From assembly GCF_000236905.1 (NCBI RefSeq), contig NC_016522.1, positions 372,001 through 436,000 of the forward strand: DNA of 64,000 nucleotides, written 5' to 3'. Source of the stretch: Tetrapisispora phaffii CBS 4417. Taxonomy: Eukaryota; Ascomycota; Saccharomycetes; Saccharomycetales; Saccharomycetaceae. Shown one piece after another: positions 9,280-19,712 of this stretch. Within the stretch, counting starts at the first letter, position 1, and the number at the start of each line of letters is the position of its first letter. Both the position numbers and the translations under genes were made by a program. Below the pieces are notes generated by a model, which ran no database searches, was not told where the DNA came from, and was given only the letters and a program-made list of their open reading frames with translations.

Positions 9280-10767
9280 TTTTCTTTTGTATGATATGTA
9301 TATATATGGTGTGTTTCTTATTATTCTCTTCCCAGTAGTTATAAAATAGAGAGATACTTAGAAATATAATCTAAGAATATGCAATGAGGTATATCTGGAG
9401 AAAAGGTATTCTTTACCTAAAATACGATGTATATGCTTGTATGTTTTGTTTTTGCTCTACCTTTGACTATACTAAAAAGAAAATACGAACTTCCAGTACA
9501 CTTTAATCAACGATTAACACTATGAGTTCTTTAATTAAAAAAGCATATATATATATATACATGTATATATATTATACTTCAGGTAATGGTTTGTAAATTA
9601 TTTTAACTTTGGTTATCTAGATAGAGAATTTTATATTGATAATGAAATGTCAAAGAAACACTTAGAATGAAATATTGATAGACTCTTTCAACTAATTTAC
9701 ATCAAACTTCTTGACTACCATGATCAAAATGAAAGAAGTTGTAGTACAAAAATGATAAATTTAGAAACTTAAAAGTCAAATGAATCAATTTGGGTGAAAA
9801 AAAAATCTTCAAAACTAAAATCCGCGATTTCAAAAACTGAGTTTTTCAATGAATGGGGCTTCATTGCGAGGCGTCATTACAAGAGAAAAAGCGATGAGAG
9901 GAGATTGTAGTGCGGTATAGTGTAATGATTCGATTCGTTCATTTCTATTGTACATATATATATCTCTGTTTGTAAATCTGATAAAAATAGTATCGAATTA
10001 TTAAGATGTTGCTAAATGGTAACAGAACGATATGTTTAGTTTCATTTATTAGTTTAGTTTCTTCATATATAGAGACAAAGAGAAGCTAAGAAGCTGTATG
10101 TGTAAGAAGTAAATTATGAGAACGTAGGAACGACATTTAAGTAAATGACCAATTTTAGATTGTAATGTATTTATGTTCTGTTGAGGTAAAATGATTCATT
10201 TCATCTCCGTTGTATAAAGGCCTCTAAATAATGGTAGAATTCTTGATATTTATATGATAGTTATGGACCTCGAGCTTTTTGGCTTGCAACTTGGACACTG
10301 GTAAAGATGTCATCGGCTTTATTCTATATATATTGCATACAACAGAATCGTGATATTTATTTATTTACATATGTAAGACAGTTTCCATACTAATTGGACA
10401 ATTCCACTAACCTTTCTATTATATTGAAATGAGATGTCGGTACGCATATGTGGTTATCACATATGTGGATTACTACCCGCACTCTACGATATTCATATTT
10501 TTTTAAGTTTGAGAGCAATACATATTTTTATTAGTTGCTTTATAAAAAGAACATGAAAACTTCACCCCGATAATTTAAAAACTATAAATTTAAAACTATA
10601 TACAATATAAATGTATGTGTGAGTGAGGTTATCGTTATTTACAATTTATCTTATTATCTAAATTTAATCTTGTATTGAACTAGAACCATAAACATTAACA
10701 ACACTATATATTATTTAAAAAGTAAAAGACATCTATATATTTTTACTATTATCTGTCATACATCCTC
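9280..10767. other. Divergent intergenic region KTR6-OAZ1
   Basis: About 1.5 kb of AT-rich DNA lies between divergent genes. It contains TA microsatellites near 9544-9575 and a perfect short inverted repeat at 10445-10465. No open frame or RNA gene is supported. Confidence 0.6.
10445..10465. repeat. Perfect 8-bp inverted repeat, 5-nt loop
   Basis: CATATGTG at 10445-10452 and CACATATG at 10458-10465 are exact reverse complements around a GTTAT loop. It sits about 300 bases upstream of OAZ1. It may be a palindromic binding site pair or simply chance in AT-rich DNA. Confidence 0.45.
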
Positions 10768-11638
10768 ATGAGCCACACAACTATACAGGATTCATTATCA
10801 AAAAAGAAAGACCATGTACTTGATTTAATAGGCACGGATCAAGTTCAAAAAATATTTGGCAATAGTGATACTGAAGCTATAGCGTTCACATTCTCTATTC
10901 TAGATCTTATAAAGAAAAAATCAGCATTGTATGGAACTAATATGAATACGAATTCACAATTCTACACTTATTCAAGAGAGATTGATTCATGCAAAACGTG
11001 GTGTGCGTGACATTTCTTTGGATTTAAACAGCGGGTTTTCCAACACTGAATTGATTGAATTTTATTGGGATTTGATTATAATAACTGAATTACAATTCAT
11101 ATTACCATATTATTTACAAAATAAAAAATATTATTATAAATCAGTAAACAATTCAATAATTAAAAAAATTGGTAAAACGTTAACCTCTGTGATTAATGAA
11201 AAAAAAATCAATAATAGCATAAGTGAAAATTACAGTTGGAGGTTCTCCGGTTTGAACTATTCACTAATCTATATACCACTATATTTCAAAGATTTTATTT
11301 GGGGGAAATCTGATTCGATTTATTTCCACGTAATATTACCTCGATCCTCAGATTCCAGAGAATCATTGACTGAAGCGGACAAAGTCTTAATAAAACACAG
11401 TAAGGAATGGTTGCTAGCATTATTAGAACTTGCAAGTGATCTAAATTTAATGTATATGAGGCTTTACATAAGAAGATCAGATATCGGAAATATATCTGCA
11501 TTACTAAAGAATTTAAACTGGATTGGCGGTAAGTTAATACATAATGAAGATAGAGATAAATTATCAAAAAATGACATTGACATGAATGAAATGTTATTTG
11601 GAGATGAGGAATTCCTAATATTGGAATTTGAATGTTAA
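10768..11638 (+). CDS. OAZ1: OAZ1, ornithine decarboxylase antizyme, +1 programmed frameshift
   Basis: Two overlapping frames together encode antizyme, which binds ornithine decarboxylase (Spe1) and delivers it to the 26S proteasome without ubiquitin, limiting polyamine synthesis. Frame 0 runs from the ATG at 10768 to GCG at 11005-11007, followed by the stop TGA at 11008-11010. The context GCG-TGA-C is the known yeast OAZ1 shift site. Skipping the T at 11008 puts ribosomes in the +1 frame from 11009 to the stop ending at 11638. The joined product is 80 plus 209 codons, 289 aa, close to the 292 aa of S. cerevisiae Oaz1. High polyamine levels raise frameshifting, giving autoregulation. Position between KTR6 and ARL3 matches YPL052W. 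This is not a pseudogene: the frame break is the regulatory device. Confidence 0.95.
11005..11011 (+). promoter_or_regulatory. OAZ1: OAZ1 +1 ribosomal frameshift site
   Basis: The heptamer GCG-TGA-C is exactly the recoding sequence described for S. cerevisiae OAZ1. GCG sits in the P site, the slow TGA stop in the A site, and the following C weakens termination. Translation resumes at GAC in the +1 frame. Confidence 0.93.
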
Positions 11639-12104
11639 TCTCTCTGACTTATACAAAAATAAAACTTGCTTAACTGCCATTCGAGGCAGTGTTACTTCTA
11701 CATGTGTCTTCATCGTTTTTTTCCATATCTTCCACGTTTATATTTAAACAATATCCATAATTATGTCTTTAGTTTTATACATGCATAATATTCTATAATT
11801 AAAGAATATAGTTTTTCCATTTTTCACCTTTTTTTCAATCAATTCTGGAAGGCATCTCTATTTGAAAGGAAAATGATTAATTTTTCAAAAATTAGTACCT
11901 GAAATATGTAATGCAAATTTGAAACGTAATGCAATATAAAAACGTTAATGTTTAAAAAAACAACTTGTTCGAATAATTGCTAATAAACATAGTTATCTTG
12001 ATAAACATTCTGGTAATCATTTTAAAACTAATTGCTTCAAATAACATCAAAAATTTGATTCATTTTACATTCGTTATCCTAATAAACTAATTGCACAATT
12101 ATAA
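11639..12104. other. Intergenic region OAZ1-ARL3
   Basis: This is the OAZ1 3' end and ARL3 promoter. It is A/T-rich with T-tracts near 11826-11836 and no open frame or RNA gene that I can support. Confidence 0.6.
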
Positions 12105-12704
12105 ATGTTTCATTTGGCAAAAGGGTTATATTCAAATTGGAATCGTAAAGAACATTACTCAGTACTGATTCTTGGCTTAGATAATGCAGGTAAAACTACC
12201 TTTTTGGAAACACTTAAAAAGCAATACTCTCTAACCTCAAAGGATTTGGAGAAAATTGTTCCTACTGTTGGACAAAATGTTGCACAAATACCAATGGCAG
12301 ATAACAAATCTATACTTAAGTTCTGGGATGTTGGTGGTCAACAAAATTTAAGATCAATGTGGCCAGAGTACTATCCACAAAGTCATGGTATAATATTTGT
12401 TGTAGATAGTACTGACAGACAACGTATAAACGAATGGAAGGATGCATTACAATCTATTATTATGGATGATGAAATTGAAGGTATTCCTGTTTTAATGCTT
12501 GCAAATAAGCAAGATAGAGAAGATACGATGGAAATTCAAGATATAAAACAAATATTTAACCAAATTGCTGAGCATTTAGGAGCAAGGGATAGTCGTGTAT
12601 TACCAGTTAGTGCACTAACAGGCGACGGTGTAAAGGACGCAGCAGACTGGCTGGTTGTAAGATTACAAAGAAATAAGCAAAATAGACCACCAAACTATAA
12701 ATAA
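12105..12704 (+). CDS. ARL3: ARL3, Arf-like GTPase of the trans-Golgi
   Basis: The 199-aa protein is an Arf/Arl small GTPase. The P-loop GLDNAGKT is at residues 24-31, switch II WDVGGQ follows at about 74-79, and the guanine-specificity motif NKQD is at about 133-136. The second residue is Phe, not Gly, so it cannot be N-myristoylated. Yeast Arl3 instead is N-terminally acetylated on Met-Phe by NatC, which lets Sys1 recruit it to the trans-Golgi, where it acts upstream of Arl1 and golgin Imh1. The MF start is preserved here. Position after OAZ1 matches YPL051W. The basic tail NRPPNYK has no prenylation motif, as expected. Confidence 0.95.
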   Translation: MFHLAKGLYSNWNRKEHYSVLILGLDNAGKTTFLETLKKQYSLTSKDLEKIVPTVGQNVAQIPMADNKSILKFWDVGGQQNLRSMWPEYYPQSHGIIFVVDSTDRQRINEWKDALQSIIMDDEIEGIPVLMLANKQDREDTMEIQDIKQIFNQIAEHLGARDSRVLPVSALTGDGVKDAADWLVVRLQRNKQNRPPNYK

Positions 12705-12986
12705 ATATGATGTAGAGCAGTACATAATAATGAAATGAAATGTAAGAGATATCAATTTGACATCAAAATACGGATTAATAATAGCATGAATATAATAGAT
12801 TATATATATATATATATTTGAAGCATGATATCAAATCAGAAATAATAAGGGAATCGTCAAAACAAAAACATGACATTGAAAAGTTCATATATTGTGTGGT
12901 ATGGTATTCATGGTATGTATTTTATATCCTGGGTTATATTTATCAAATCATGCAGATGGCTATTATTAATTATTAAGGTGTAAATA

Positions 12987-14198
12987 TTATTGATTAGTTC
13001 TCTTTTCAAGTTCGAATGTATCATCCCAAATTTTATTACAAACAGAAATAAATATTTTCTTATCCATTTTTCTTGACGATTTTTGATATTCAAATTTAAA
13101 TTCATGACCTAATAACGAAATTTCGCCATCAATCATCTCTTTTACCTTGGTTTCGATAGTACTTTCGTTATTATCTGAGATATCTTCATCATCTAATGCC
13201 AATGCTGTACTCTCATCATCAGACTTACTATCCTTTGAAGTACTATTTTCACTTAAATTAATATGGACTGGTTCGGAATTGTTCTTGTTGAATATAGTGT
13301 TCTCTCTTTTGTTTGTAATTTTAATATCTTGCTTTGGCCATGTTTGATACAATGAAACCTGTGGTGAAAACATTGGGTTTGCACTTCTGTTTATATTGAA
13401 TGGCATGGGACCCGCTACTGGTGATTGAGGTGTGAATCCCATTACATTTGGAACTAGGTAATGGCCGGATGGATGAGGTATGTAATATGGTGGGTACATA
13501 TATGGATCAACAGGAGCCGGTGACACGTATTGATTTTGAAACGGTGTAAAATTTGTAGGGAATTCTGATGAAGCTTGTCTTCGGTGGAATGGTACACGAG
13601 GATAATTTGATGTACTTGTGTTTGGTGGATTCATTCTAGGAGTCTTTCCACAATATTGAACACGAGGTCTTTTTTGAATTGTATGTTTAGTAACACATGC
13701 AGGGGCACTTCTTAAAGTATTTGTATTGCTAAATGGCGCATCATTTGTTATGAAGGTATTTCTACCTTGAATTCTAGAGGATCTGAATCCAGATTTCATA
13801 TTCGTTGTATCATCATTAATTGCTAAAGGTGCTGGTATGGATTTCCTGTTTAATGAATTTTTCTTCAAATCTTTTAATTGATCTTTAACTAACATTAGAT
13901 CTTCTTGTGTATCGATTTGTTTTCTTGGAATATTCTGCATACTATCACTAACATCAGATACTCTTCTTGATCTCTCAGCTTTCTCCATATCTTCAGAGAC
14001 TTTTAAGGTACTTAACATTTTATCATTCAAAGTTTCAGAGTGTAAACCAGGGGAAACACACAACATCCCAATTTTTTGTACTTTACTCTCTTTAACAGTA
14101 CCATTTTTATTCTCAACATTTAATGTTTCTTCGCTAGTATGTTTATCTAATTGTTGATCATCCGATATTGGAACATGTTCGACTGTCTCTGAATCCAT
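12987..14198 (-). CDS. DIG1: DIG1, repressor of Ste12 (MAPK-regulated)
   Basis: The 403-aa protein is mostly low-complexity but keeps three islands shared with S. cerevisiae Dig1: an IPAPL motif near residue 121, a SAPA...RVQYCGK segment at about 164-185, and a C-terminal block of about 40 residues (from GEISLLGHEF through DKKIFISVCNKIWDD) near the end. Dig1 binds the transcription factor Ste12 and represses mating and filamentation genes until phosphorylated by Fus3 or Kss1. Several SP and TP sites suit MAPK control. The position between ARL3 and CAM1 fits YPL049C, with MNN9 (YPL050C) absent from between them. It may serve for both Dig1 and Dig2. Confidence 0.88.
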   Translation of the reverse strand: MDSETVEHVPISDDQQLDKHTSEETLNVENKNGTVKESKVQKIGMLCVSPGLHSETLNDKMLSTLKVSEDMEKAERSRRVSDVSDSMQNIPRKQIDTQEDLMLVKDQLKDLKKNSLNRKSIPAPLAINDDTTNMKSGFRSSRIQGRNTFITNDAPFSNTNTLRSAPACVTKHTIQKRPRVQYCGKTPRMNPPNTSTSNYPRVPFHRRQASSEFPTNFTPFQNQYVSPAPVDPYMYPPYYIPHPSGHYLVPNVMGFTPQSPVAGPMPFNINRSANPMFSPQVSLYQTWPKQDIKITNKRENTIFNKNNSEPVHINLSENSTSKDSKSDDESTALALDDEDISDNNESTIETKVKEMIDGEISLLGHEFKFEYQKSSRKMDKKIFISVCNKIWDDTFELEKRTNQ

Positions 14199-15932
14199 GT
14201 TTAATTATGTATATTTTGTATTTATGCTCACTTTAAAAACCAAACCAGAGTAGGAGAATAAGTAAGAAAAAAATCTCATATAACTAATAGAAACCGTTTA
14301 AATGTATATATGCATAACAGTTATTGTGTGAAAAAAAACTTAACTAATGTAATACAAATATAAACTATATCTTTATATATATAACTGTAACTACAGATTC
14401 GTTGTTTACATCATATCGAAATAACATTGCACTTGGAATTCACATTGGTCTGTATAAATCAGTCCAGTAAGACGTTGGTGATTACTCTGAAGGTAGACTT
14501 ACAAATGTCAGCTCAAAATACTTGAAACTAAAAAAGGTAATTTATTGTGATCTTGAAAGAAAAAATCAGTGAAGAACCAAATAATATTTGTCGTTAGATT
14601 TCTAATCGAGAAACAACAATAAAACTACGAAACTCTCTCTCTGTACGAGCTAATCATTATGTGTTTCAAATAGATCTCAATACACATTTGTTCTGAACAT
14701 TTTCGATAAAACATGTACCAGGTGAAACTAAGAACTTTTCGTCCAAGAAACAGAAATAAACGGCTTTATTTTATTTACCAAGAAAGAAGCAACGCCTAAC
14801 GTACACACATATACTGAATTCTTCAAAAGGAAATTTGGAAGTAACTTAATAGCTGTTAAGAGAAAATTTATCGCAGATTCCATTAAATAATGGTACTTAA
14901 TATCTTTAGCTGTTTCATATATTAATTGTTAAACTATGAATTTGAAATTTAATGTACGGTTCAAGTACTTGAAAAATTAGAAAAATTTAAAAATTTAAAA
15001 AAAACTAAAATTAGAACAAAACAGAACATAAGGAAAATTGCGTCAATGAAGTTTCGAAACTGCAAAAAAATGGTGGATATAGTTCTACATATTGGTCGAT
15101 GGTCAGTGGGCAGTGGAGAGGACAAGATATGTTCCTCCTCTTTCATCTAAAGTTTTGTATTATTCGTTCATTTGTTTGACATATTGTCAGTTGAGAAAAC
15201 AATTTAAGCTACTTGCTTGAAACTACTTGATGTTCAATGGATATTTACGTTTCTAGTAACATTGTAGAATTAGTGTTGTTTACTTGTCTGTGCTATGTAG
15301 TTGCAAAACCGATCTCTCAAAACTACTCTTGATTTATTTAGGATATATATATAAATATATATATATAGATGCATAATTTCTGCACTAGGTATTTTCACCT
15401 ATAGAATCATATATTATTTATGTAATGTTTCATATTCTATTTAACTTAATTAGGATATTTCCCGAAAATTTTATGATTGCAGTTTCCTACCAAAAAAACA
15501 ACCATAAGTACATCTGTTTGTTCTATATAAGTGAGTGAGTGCATAAAAAACTGAAATTGATGTGAGGGCTCAAGCACAGTAAAAATTAAATGTACGATAT
15601 TATAGCAGTGATAGAAACTAACATTATTTCTATGCAGTGACAGATTAAATGATCTGATTAAGAATGCCAATTTTTGATTATCGTGTTTTAATACCACTTA
15701 TTTGAATAAATTGGCCTTCTTTTACTGAAGCATAATCTAACTCACGAAATTATCAGTGCATGTTAATTTATATAAATACATTAGTAAAGCTTTATAGTAT
15801 TTGTTGTTAATTGTTTTGGTAACGATAATTTATAACACCAAGTATACTGGATCAATGATTATTATGGAATGATGCTTTATCAATAATTGTAGTGTAGCCA
15901 TAAGGGCACAACTAGAAGTTTCGTGCATGTAA

Positions 15933-15939
15933 TTACCCG
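15933..15939 (+). promoter_or_regulatory. Reb1-type TTACCCG upstream of CAM1
   Basis: An exact TTACCCG lies about 270 bases before the CAM1 start, close to a CACGTG box. General regulatory factor sites at this distance are common at highly expressed translation genes. Confidence 0.45.
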
Positions 15940-15985
15940 CCTTTCTCGCATTCTTCCTTTTTATGCGCAATTGAATTGAGTTTAT

Positions 15986-15991
15986 CACGTG
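15986..15991. promoter_or_regulatory. CACGTG box upstream of CAM1
   Basis: The box is TCACGTG followed by a T-tract, about 215 bases upstream of CAM1. Cbf1 or Pho4 binding is possible from the motif alone. Confidence 0.4.
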
Positions 15992-16202
15992 TTTTTTTTA
16001 TTTTCGATGAAACTCTCTGCCATGAGTTATTATTGATGTAATTAACTTCAAGAAACATGTTGCAAAGTAATTAACAACTCTTACTTTCACTTAACTAGTA
16101 ACTGAAATTCTAATCATAATTTTAAACAATTGTATATATGATTTAATTTGTTTAAAATATTCAATAAATAACAATCACATTGACAAGAAACAGTAACGAA
16201 TA

Positions 16203-17447
16203 ATGTCTTTAGGTACTTTGTTTTCGGACGCTAAAATTAGAGGTCTTGTTCCAAGGGCCCTAGTTAAATTTTTAAAATTAGATATAAAAATTGTTGATCC
16301 AGCTACTGTTAGTGCCCAATTTGCTCAACAATTTCCTTTGAAGAAACTTCCAGCTTTCGTTGATAACACGGGTGTAAGATTGTCTGAACAATTAGCAGTT
16401 GACTTTTATTTAATTAATTTAGCTGACAATCAAGAAATAAAAACTCAATTATTAGGTAATCCAGATGATTTTAGAACTCAATCTCAAATCTTAAGATGGG
16501 CTTCTTTAGGTAACAGTGATTTGTTATCAATTATGTTATCTGCTTTTGGTCCTTTAAGAGGTGATGTCCCATACAACAAGAAAGCTGTCGATGAAGCGTT
16601 AGTTAAAGTTGAGGTTGTTATTTCAATCTTTGAAGAGAGGTTGAAAACACACACTTATTTAGCTAATGAAGATATCACATTAGCTGATTTGATATGTTGT
16701 GCATCATTCGTTAGAGGTTTCAATTATTTATTCGGTAAAGAATGGAGAGCTGCTCATCCTTCAATTGTTAGATGGTTTAATACGGTTAGAAATTCTCCAA
16801 TCATTAAATCGGAATTCACTGAATTCAAATTCATTGACAAACAAATCGATCCACCAAAGAAGGAAAAGAAAGAGAAAAAGAAAAACCTAGACTGCTGCTG
16901 CTGCTGCCAAAAAGATGCTGAACCAGCTGAGAATGCTGAACCAGCCCCAGAAAAAAAAGCAAAACATCCATTAGAAGCGTTAGGTAAAGCTACTTTTGTC
17001 TTAGATGAATGGAAGAGAAAATACTCTAACGAGGACACTAGACTAGTTGCTTTACCATGGTTCTGGGAACACTACAACCCAGAAGAATACTCTCTATGGA
17101 AAGTTGAATACAAATATAATGATGAATTAACTCAAACTTTCATGTCCAACAACCTAGTTGGTGGTTTCTTCAACAGATTATCTGGTTCCATTAAGTACAT
17201 GTTCGGTTCTTTAGTCGTCTACGGTGTCACTAATGACAATGGTATTGTTGGTGCGGTTTTAGTCAGAGGTCAAGAATTTGCTCCAGCTTTTGAAGTCGCT
17301 CCAGATTGGGAATCTTACTCTTACGTTAAGTTAGATGCCTCTAAGGAAGAAGACAAGGCTTTTGTTAACAACATGTGGGCTTGGGATGAACCTGTTATCG
17401 TCAACGGTGTCGCAAGGGAAATTGCTGACGGTAAAGTCTTAAAATAG
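16203..17447 (+). CDS. CAM1: CAM1/TEF4-type elongation factor 1B gamma
   Basis: The 414-aa protein has the eEF1B-gamma layout: an N-terminal glutathione-S-transferase-like domain (about 1-210), a charged Lys/Glu-rich linker (about 215-260) and the conserved C-terminal EF1G domain (about 260-414, from HPLEALGKATFVLDEWKR to the end). It is part of the exchange complex that reloads eEF1A with GTP, and it also binds calcium/phospholipid in S. cerevisiae. Codon use is more biased than in its neighbours, as expected for strong expression. The synteny CAM1-SGF11 matches YPL048W, with CTA1 inserted. One oddity: residues 231-235 of the linker are five cysteines in a row, coded by a (TGC)5 repeat at 16893-16907, where the family normally has Ala/Lys/Pro. 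The stop is TAG. Confidence 0.93.
   Translation: MSLGTLFSDAKIRGLVPRALVKFLKLDIKIVDPATVSAQFAQQFPLKKLPAFVDNTGVRLSEQLAVDFYLINLADNQEIKTQLLGNPDDFRTQSQILRWASLGNSDLLSIMLSAFGPLRGDVPYNKKAVDEALVKVEVVISIFEERLKTHTYLANEDITLADLICCASFVRGFNYLFGKEWRAAHPSIVRWFNTVRNSPIIKSEFTEFKFIDKQIDPPKKEKKEKKKNLDCCCCCQKDAEPAENAEPAPEKKAKHPLEALGKATFVLDEWKRKYSNEDTRLVALPWFWEHYNPEEYSLWKVEYKYNDELTQTFMSNNLVGGFFNRLSGSIKYMFGSLVVYGVTNDNGIVGAVLVRGQEFAPAFEVAPDWESYSYVKLDASKEEDKAFVNNMWAWDEPVIVNGVAREIADGKVLK
16893..16907 (+). repeat. (TGC)5 repeat encoding five Cys in CAM1
   Basis: A trinucleotide repeat read as TGC in the CAM1 frame. In another frame the same bases read as Ala codons followed by Lys, which is the usual linker composition. 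The flanking A-rich runs would make compensating frameshifts easy. Confidence 0.8.
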
Positions 17448-18179
17448 AATAAAAAAATAATTATGGCAATATATACATATATATCTTTGAATATCTCTTT
17501 ATAACATAATTTTTTTATATTGATTGAAACATAATAATAATATCAATTATTACTTACTAACAATAAAAAATATTGTTGTTAGGTATAGAGATCGAAAGTG
17601 ATTAACTCCGAAATCATTAATTATATACTAATTAGGTAATAAATTGGGGAAATACCCTTAAAATTCTTGTATTGTGATATAAGTTCTCTTTTTTAATTGT
17701 TGGTACGCGTCTTTTACTGTATTTTTTTTGATTTTCTAATGTTGTTGTTTTTTGACTTGGGTTAGTAGATTTGCATTCATCCGTCTTTGTTTTTTTGCCT
17801 GAAAAGATAGGTAACGTTAGTGTGTTGATATAAGGTGACACAAAATTAAAATTAATTTTAATTTTAAATGAATGATTGTTAATGGAATTACTGGAGTTAA
17901 CAAACTTGATGAAAGCTTGATTTAATAATGAATGATTTAATAAAAGAGAAAAAATAGTGGAGTAATAATATATAATAATTATTTATTTTTATATAAATTG
18001 TTATATAAATTGTGCATAATATTTGAATTTATTTCTTCTAAATAACAAATCGCGATCTATTTATTTTTAATTTAGTTGCTTTAAAGATTACAAATAGTTA
18101 AAGTTTTATAATAACAAAATTATAAGTATATTTAGTCGCCTACATATATAGTTACTTAAAATATATAACATTACAAAAA
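17448..18179. other. Intergenic region CAM1-CTA1
   Basis: This is the CAM1 terminator region and the CTA1 promoter. It is extremely AT-rich. TTGGGG at 17644-17649 and CTGGAG at 17891-17896 resemble Adr1 half-sites, the activator of CTA1 in S. cerevisiae, but single half-sites this short are weak evidence. No gene is seen; the frame at 17632-17841 on the minus strand looks spurious. Confidence 0.5.
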
Positions 18180-19712
18180 ATGTCAGAGGATAAAACAAAT
18201 TCAGCTGATGTTAGAAACGATAGGGTAGTGACTACTACAAATGGGATGCCAATTAATGAACCATTTGCTACTCAAAGAGTTGGTAAACATGGTCCTTTAC
18301 TACTTCAAGATTATACTTTAATTGATAATTTGGCTCATTTTAATAGAGAAAGAATTCCTGAAAGAAATCCACACGCTCATGGTTCGGGTGCATTTGGTTA
18401 TTTTGAAGTGACTGATGATATTTCAGATATTTGTGGCTCTGCGATGTTTAATAAAATTGGTAAACGTACCAGATGTCTAACCAGATTTTCTACTGTCGGT
18501 GGTGAAAAAGGTTCTGCAGATTCTGCAAGAGATCCAAGAGGCTTCGCAACCAAATTTTATACTGAGGAAGGTAATCTAGATTGGGTTTATAATAATACAC
18601 CTGTTTTTTTTATTAGGGATCCTTCAAAATTCCCACATTTTATTCATACGCAAAAGAGAAACCCACAAACAAATTTAAAAGATGCCAACATGTTTTGGGA
18701 TTTTTTAACAACACCAGAAAATCAAGTAGCAATTCATCAAGTAATGATTTTGTTTTCTGATCGTGGTATTCCAGCAACATATAGAAATATGAATGGTTAT
18801 TCAGGCCACACCTATAAATGGTCTAATAAGAAAGGTGACTGGCATTATGTCCAAGTTCATATAATTACAGATCAAGGGATCAAAAATTTAACAGCAGAAG
18901 AAGCCACTGAAGTTGCAGGATCTAACCCTGATCATGCACAACAGGATTTATTCGACAATATTAAAAAAGGGAACGCTCCATCCTGGACTGTTTACATTCA
19001 AACTATGACAGAAGATCAAGCGAAGCGTTTACCATTTTCTGTGTTTGACTTAACAAAAGTTTGGCCACATAAAGATTTTCCATTACGTAGGGTTGGTAAA
19101 TTAGTATTAAACGAAAACCCAGAAAATTATTTTGCGCAAATTGAACAAGCTGCATTTGCACCAAGTAATACAGTTCCATATCAAGAAGCAAGTGCAGACC
19201 CTGTATTACAAGCAAGGTTGTTTTCGTATGCAGATGCCCATCGTTACAGAATTGGTCCAAATTATCACCAAGTTCCAGTTAATTGTCCATACGCATCAAA
19301 GACATTTAATCCTGCCATTAGAGATGGTCCGATGAATGTGAATGGTAATTTTGGGAATGAATCTAATTATTTGGCAACTGACAAGACATATCAATATATT
19401 CAAAAAGAAAGGCCGATTCAAGAACATCAAGAAACTTGGACTGGCCCAGCAGTGCCATTTCATTGGGCGACCAGTGCTGGAGATGTTGACTTTGTTCAAG
19501 CCAGAAACTTATTCCATGTTCTAGGCAGGACCAGAAACCAACAACAGCATCTTGCTCATAATGTAGCAGGCCATGTATCTAATGCTAATCCAGAAATTAG
19601 AAAACGTGTGTACGCTATGTTTGGAAGGGTTGATCTACGGTTATCGGAATCAATCAGAAAAGAAGCAGAATCTTTAGTTGTACTTAAAGACAACCCAACA
19701 TCCAAGCTCTAA
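18180..19712 (+). CDS. CTA1: CTA1, peroxisomal catalase A
   Basis: The 510-aa haem catalase decomposes hydrogen peroxide. The active-site His lies in the HAHGSGAFG block (His65), the distal Asn in NNTPVFF (about residue 138), and the proximal haem-ligand Tyr in the RLFSYADAHRYRIG block near 345. Both the substitution pattern of the last block and the length (510 versus 515) match Cta1 rather than cytosolic Ctt1. The protein ends in SKL, a canonical peroxisomal targeting signal 1; S. cerevisiae Cta1 ends SKF. It probably clears peroxide made by fatty-acid beta-oxidation. It lies between CAM1 and SGF11, which touch in S. cerevisiae; in that species CTA1 (YDR256C) sits next to RMD5, two genes further on here. 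Confidence 0.95.
   Translation: MSEDKTNSADVRNDRVVTTTNGMPINEPFATQRVGKHGPLLLQDYTLIDNLAHFNRERIPERNPHAHGSGAFGYFEVTDDISDICGSAMFNKIGKRTRCLTRFSTVGGEKGSADSARDPRGFATKFYTEEGNLDWVYNNTPVFFIRDPSKFPHFIHTQKRNPQTNLKDANMFWDFLTTPENQVAIHQVMILFSDRGIPATYRNMNGYSGHTYKWSNKKGDWHYVQVHIITDQGIKNLTAEEATEVAGSNPDHAQQDLFDNIKKGNAPSWTVYIQTMTEDQAKRLPFSVFDLTKVWPHKDFPLRRVGKLVLNENPENYFAQIEQAAFAPSNTVPYQEASADPVLQARLFSYADAHRYRIGPNYHQVPVNCPYASKTFNPAIRDGPMNVNGNFGNESNYLATDKTYQYIQKERPIQEHQETWTGPAVPFHWATSAGDVDFVQARNLFHVLGRTRNQQQHLAHNVAGHVSNANPEIRKRVYAMFGRVDLRLSESIRKEAESLVVLKDNPTSKL

Larger units (their letters stand above)
14199..16202. other. Long divergent intergenic region DIG1-CAM1
   Basis: Two kilobases separate divergent genes. 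The CAM1-proximal end has a Reb1-type site and a CACGTG box. A TA-rich tract lies near 15346-15366. Small frames at 14961-15146 and 15446-15697 show no resemblance to any family. I see no remnant of a lost gene, though the region is long for this genome. Confidence 0.55.

Noticed and set aside
10982..11638. Second OAZ1 frame as a separate gene
   Set aside because: It starts inside frame 0 and continues the antizyme body; the frameshift explains it.
15462..15475. Centromere-like CCGAAA in the DIG1-CAM1 spacer
   Set aside because: The core TTCCGAA of CDEIII is absent and there is no CDEI box with an AT-rich CDEII at the right spacing.
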